Assembly: GCA_900763175.1 (NCBI GenBank)
Contig: CAAFJI010000140.1
Location: 1-6,807 of the forward strand
Direction of reading: 5' to 3'
Length of the DNA stretch: 6,807 nt
DNA from: Lachnospiraceae bacterium
Lineage (GTDB): Bacteria; Bacillota; Clostridia; Lachnospirales; Lachnospiraceae
Shown here: positions 5,111 through 6,807 of the stretch, piece by piece
How the letters are laid out: each line of letters begins with the position of its first letter
Numbering within the stretch: position 1 is the stretch's first letter
Notes under the pieces: model-generated
Databases searched by the model: none
What the model saw: only the letters and a program-made list of their open reading frames with translations
What the model was told of the DNA's origin: nothing
Position numbers and translations under genes: made by a program

Positions 5111-5701
5111 CTATTCAAATAAGTTCTGCTGTTCATAAGGCACATACCGTTCCAAAAGGACAGAAATCTGACGCAGCATTCCTTGTGCCTGCTTTTCCTC
5201 CCATAGCCAGGATCTGATCTGGTCTTTTTCCAGAACAAGGGGCATCCGGTCATGAACCGGACGCATGGAAGCGTTTGCTACGGTAGTCAAAATTACAAAC
5301 CGGTCTTCCTTATCAAACCGATCATAAAAGCCAGCCAGATAAAGAGGCTTTCCATCTTTCCGGTAAAATGTATTTTTCTCTTTTTGTCTGCTCCATTCAT
5401 AGAATCCGGCAGCTGGAATCACCGCCCGGTGGTAATGGATTCCATTTTGAAACATTCTTTTTTCCATTACCGATTCCACACGGGCATTGAAAATCACGCC
5501 TTTTTTCTGCCAGCCAGGATATCCCCAGGCCTTGCTGCAAAGCTGTAAATTTTTGAAATCGTTACTTACAATCACAGGAGCCGTTTCCGTTGGATGGATG
5601 TCTCCTGTTACGTGCATCCGCTTTAAAGAGGCATCCACTTCTGATACCACGTTCCGGATATCCAAATAGGTTTCCTCATCTATATAGAATCTTCCACACA
5701 T
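5111..5701 (-). CDS. SOS response-associated peptidase (SRAP, YedK/HMCES family)
   Basis: A 196-residue protein that shields abasic sites in single-stranded DNA by forming a covalent thiazolidine crosslink through Cys2, exposed after removal of the initiator Met. Diagnostic features are all present: the N-terminal MCGRF, Asn72 in FNARVES, Glu102 in PAAGFYEW and His150 in VHDRMP, which correspond to the catalytic set of E. coli YedK (Cys2, Asn75, Glu105, His160). The start is fixed because Cys2 must follow Met1. The ribosome binding site is weak (a GCAGGT next to the ATG). It lies 70 bases after the DegV-family gene with no terminator between, so read-through is possible, and it ends at its own strong terminator before the SOS promoter. 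I see no LexA box of its own. It is functionally consistent with the neighbouring translesion polymerase. Confidence 0.95.
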   Translation of the reverse strand: MCGRFYIDEETYLDIRNVVSEVDASLKRMHVTGDIHPTETAPVIVSNDFKNLQLCSKAWGYPGWQKKGVIFNARVESVMEKRMFQNGIHYHRAVIPAAGFYEWSRQKEKNTFYRKDGKPLYLAGFYDRFDKEDRFVILTTVANASMRPVHDRMPLVLEKDQIRSWLWEEKQAQGMLRQISVLLERYVPYEQQNLFE

Positions 5702-5771
5702 ACCTGCATTTTCTCTGACTTTCCCATTTTTTTAACTGCAATTTTCCCTGGTATTCATAGTGTCACGCATT

Positions 5772-6620
5772 CTATTTGGAAATATACAAAACACCAAGCG
5801 TACCCGGACCACAATGGCTTGATACAACGCCGCCTGCCCGAGTTTCTAATATTTCCTCAAAGATGCCAAGATTTTTTAGATAAGTCCGGACAGTCTCAAC
5901 GATTTCCCGGTCACAGCCTGAATGCGTGATAAATACGCGCTCCTGTCTTGCATTTTTTAGATCCTTTTCCATATCTTTTACATAGGACAGTATCACAGAG
6001 GCAATTTTTCCCCGGTACTTTTTAGAAGCATTCATAGCCCCATCTTCCACTACAATTTTAGGATGTAGCTTCAAAACACCTCCAGCCATGGCTGCTACCG
6101 CATTACAGCGTCCTCCACGATATAAATAAGTAAGTGTATCCACTACAAAACTTGCTCGCACATTTGGCTTTAATTTTTCGATCTCAGAGACGATTTCGGA
6201 AGCAGTCCGGTTCTGTTTTGCCATAATGGCAGCTTCCACTACAAGAAGCCCGATTCCTGTAGAAAGATTTGCAGAATCAATCACCGTGATCTGCCCGGAA
6301 GCTCCCAGTTCTTCGGCAGCAAGGCGCATCACATTTCCAGATGTGGACATACTTGATGAAATAGAAAAGCAGACAATTTCCCTTCCAGCCGTAACATAAG
6401 GGCGAAAAAGCTCTATGGCATCTGCCATGGCCGGAGCGGATGTTTTGGGCGTTGTCTTATTTGCATCGGACCAGGCATAAATCTGATCCGGGGTAATATT
6501 TTTCCCATCTTCAAATTCCTGGTCTCCCAGAAGAATATGAAGGGGAAGAATGTCAATCTCATACCGAGCTAATAACTCTGGCGAAAGATCGCAGGTACTA
6601 TCTGAAATAATTTTTACCAT
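5772..6620 (-). CDS. DegV-family fatty-acid-binding protein (FakB-like)
   Basis: A 282-residue cytosolic protein of typical family length. DegV/FakB proteins bind a fatty acid and present it to the kinase FakA for phosphorylation and entry into phospholipid synthesis. Family features in order: the N-terminal DSTCDLSPE (7-15), IDILPLHI (22-29), KTSAP around residue 61 whose Ser contacts the carboxylate, FSISSSMSTSGN (85-96), TVIDS (112-116), VVDTLTYLYRGGRC (159-172), PKIVVEDG (187-194), FITHSG (230-235) and the C-terminal SHCGPGTLGVLY (268-279). The ribosome binding site GAGGAA (6632-6627) is six bases from the ATG. It follows an amidohydrolase-like gene by 62 bases and is probably in one operon with it. 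The fatty acid preference cannot be read from sequence. Confidence 0.95.
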   Translation of the reverse strand: MVKIISDSTCDLSPELLARYEIDILPLHILLGDQEFEDGKNITPDQIYAWSDANKTTPKTSAPAMADAIELFRPYVTAGREIVCFSISSSMSTSGNVMRLAAEELGASGQITVIDSANLSTGIGLLVVEAAIMAKQNRTASEIVSEIEKLKPNVRASFVVDTLTYLYRGGRCNAVAAMAGGVLKLHPKIVVEDGAMNASKKYRGKIASVILSYVKDMEKDLKNARQERVFITHSGCDREIVETVRTYLKNLGIFEEILETRAGGVVSSHCGPGTLGVLYISK

Positions 6621-6682
6621 GTTTGTTTCCTCATAACATTTCTTTTATGTGTTATCAATTCTTGTTTCTTGCCAATACATCC

Positions 6683-6807
6683 TTATATTCCAAACAGATT
6701 CTCGGCGTTTAAATAGGCGATTTTTTCTTTTTCCTCAAATGGAAGCTTTATTTTTTCTAAATACATTTTTGAATTTTCAGGCTTGCAGTATGGATAATCC
6801 GTAGCCC
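6683..6807 (-). CDS. Amidohydrolase-like protein, C-terminal fragment
   Basis: The last 40 codons of a gene entering from the right edge: ATDYPYCKPENSKMYLEKI, then an EEKEKIAYLNAENLFGI ending. The (G/A)TDYP segment with a metal-ligand-type Asp, followed by a helix and a terminal 'EKEKI-x-Y-x-NAE-x-LFG' motif, is the usual ending of Amidohydro_2 (TIM-barrel metal-dependent hydrolase) proteins. Substrate cannot be inferred from so short a piece. The stop (TAA) is 62 bases before the DegV-family start, with no visible terminator between. Confidence 0.7.
   Translation of the reverse strand, partial: ATDYPYCKPENSKMYLEKIKLPFEEKEKIAYLNAENLFGI

Noticed and set aside
4843..5253. Open frame of 136 codons on the minus strand ending with the polymerase N terminus
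   Set aside because: Only its last 13 sense codons before the intron are real (exon 1). The rest runs antisense-like through the end of the SRAP gene in another frame, a terminator, the promoter and the LexA box.
1..6807. CRISPR array, tRNA or rRNA genes
   Set aside because: No regularly spaced repeats, no cloverleaf and no rRNA-like segments were seen on either strand.

Overview
The window looks like chromosomal DNA of an anaerobic low-to-moderate-GC Firmicute, most likely a Lachnospiraceae-type Clostridium relative. The evidence is the clostridial style of the DegV, SRAP and Y-polymerase proteins, the AGGAGG-like ribosome binding sites, a Gram-positive-type LexA box and a chloroplast-like (CL) group II intron. 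All supported genes lie on the minus strand, so in transcription order one reads from high to low coordinates.

Layout in transcription order: the C-terminal end of an amidohydrolase-like protein (6683-6807); a DegV-family fatty-acid-binding protein (5772-6620); an SRAP/YedK-type abasic-site protein (5111-5701) followed by a strong intrinsic terminator (5057-5096); an SOS promoter with a perfect GAAC-N4-GTTC LexA box (4908-4919); a Y-family DNA polymerase gene (dinB-like) split by a complete 2179-nt group II intron (2670-4848) carrying its own reverse transcriptase/maturase; and an 81-residue small protein (1205-1450) directly behind the polymerase. After an AT-rich intergenic region with a promoter, hairpins and a terminator comes a DUF4313-like protein (502-879). 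The left edge holds a fragment with two competing reading frames (1-466).

The central observation is the intron. It sits exactly between codons 13 and 14 of the polymerase (NCF | YAS), inside the catalytic motif and immediately before the predicted steric-gate tyrosine. Boundaries (GUGUG...AC), domain V (34 nt, GAAA loop), a bulged branch-point A in domain VI, an EBS1-IBS1 pairing and an intact YADD reverse transcriptase all indicate a splicing-competent element. Splicing would restore a 416-residue polymerase with a QLDLF clamp-binding motif. The polymerase reading frame that seems to start at 2792 is an artefact: its first 41 codons are intron sequence.

Functionally, SRAP, the SOS polymerase and its small partner form a DNA-damage-tolerance neighbourhood. 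Because the intron lies downstream of a LexA-controlled promoter, its RNA and maturase should be induced together with the SOS response (inference). A second region of interest is 970-1170: a TTGACA promoter flanked by inverted repeats, a short structured transcript and a terminator ahead of the DUF4313 gene, which suggests an unassigned small RNA or an attenuated leader.
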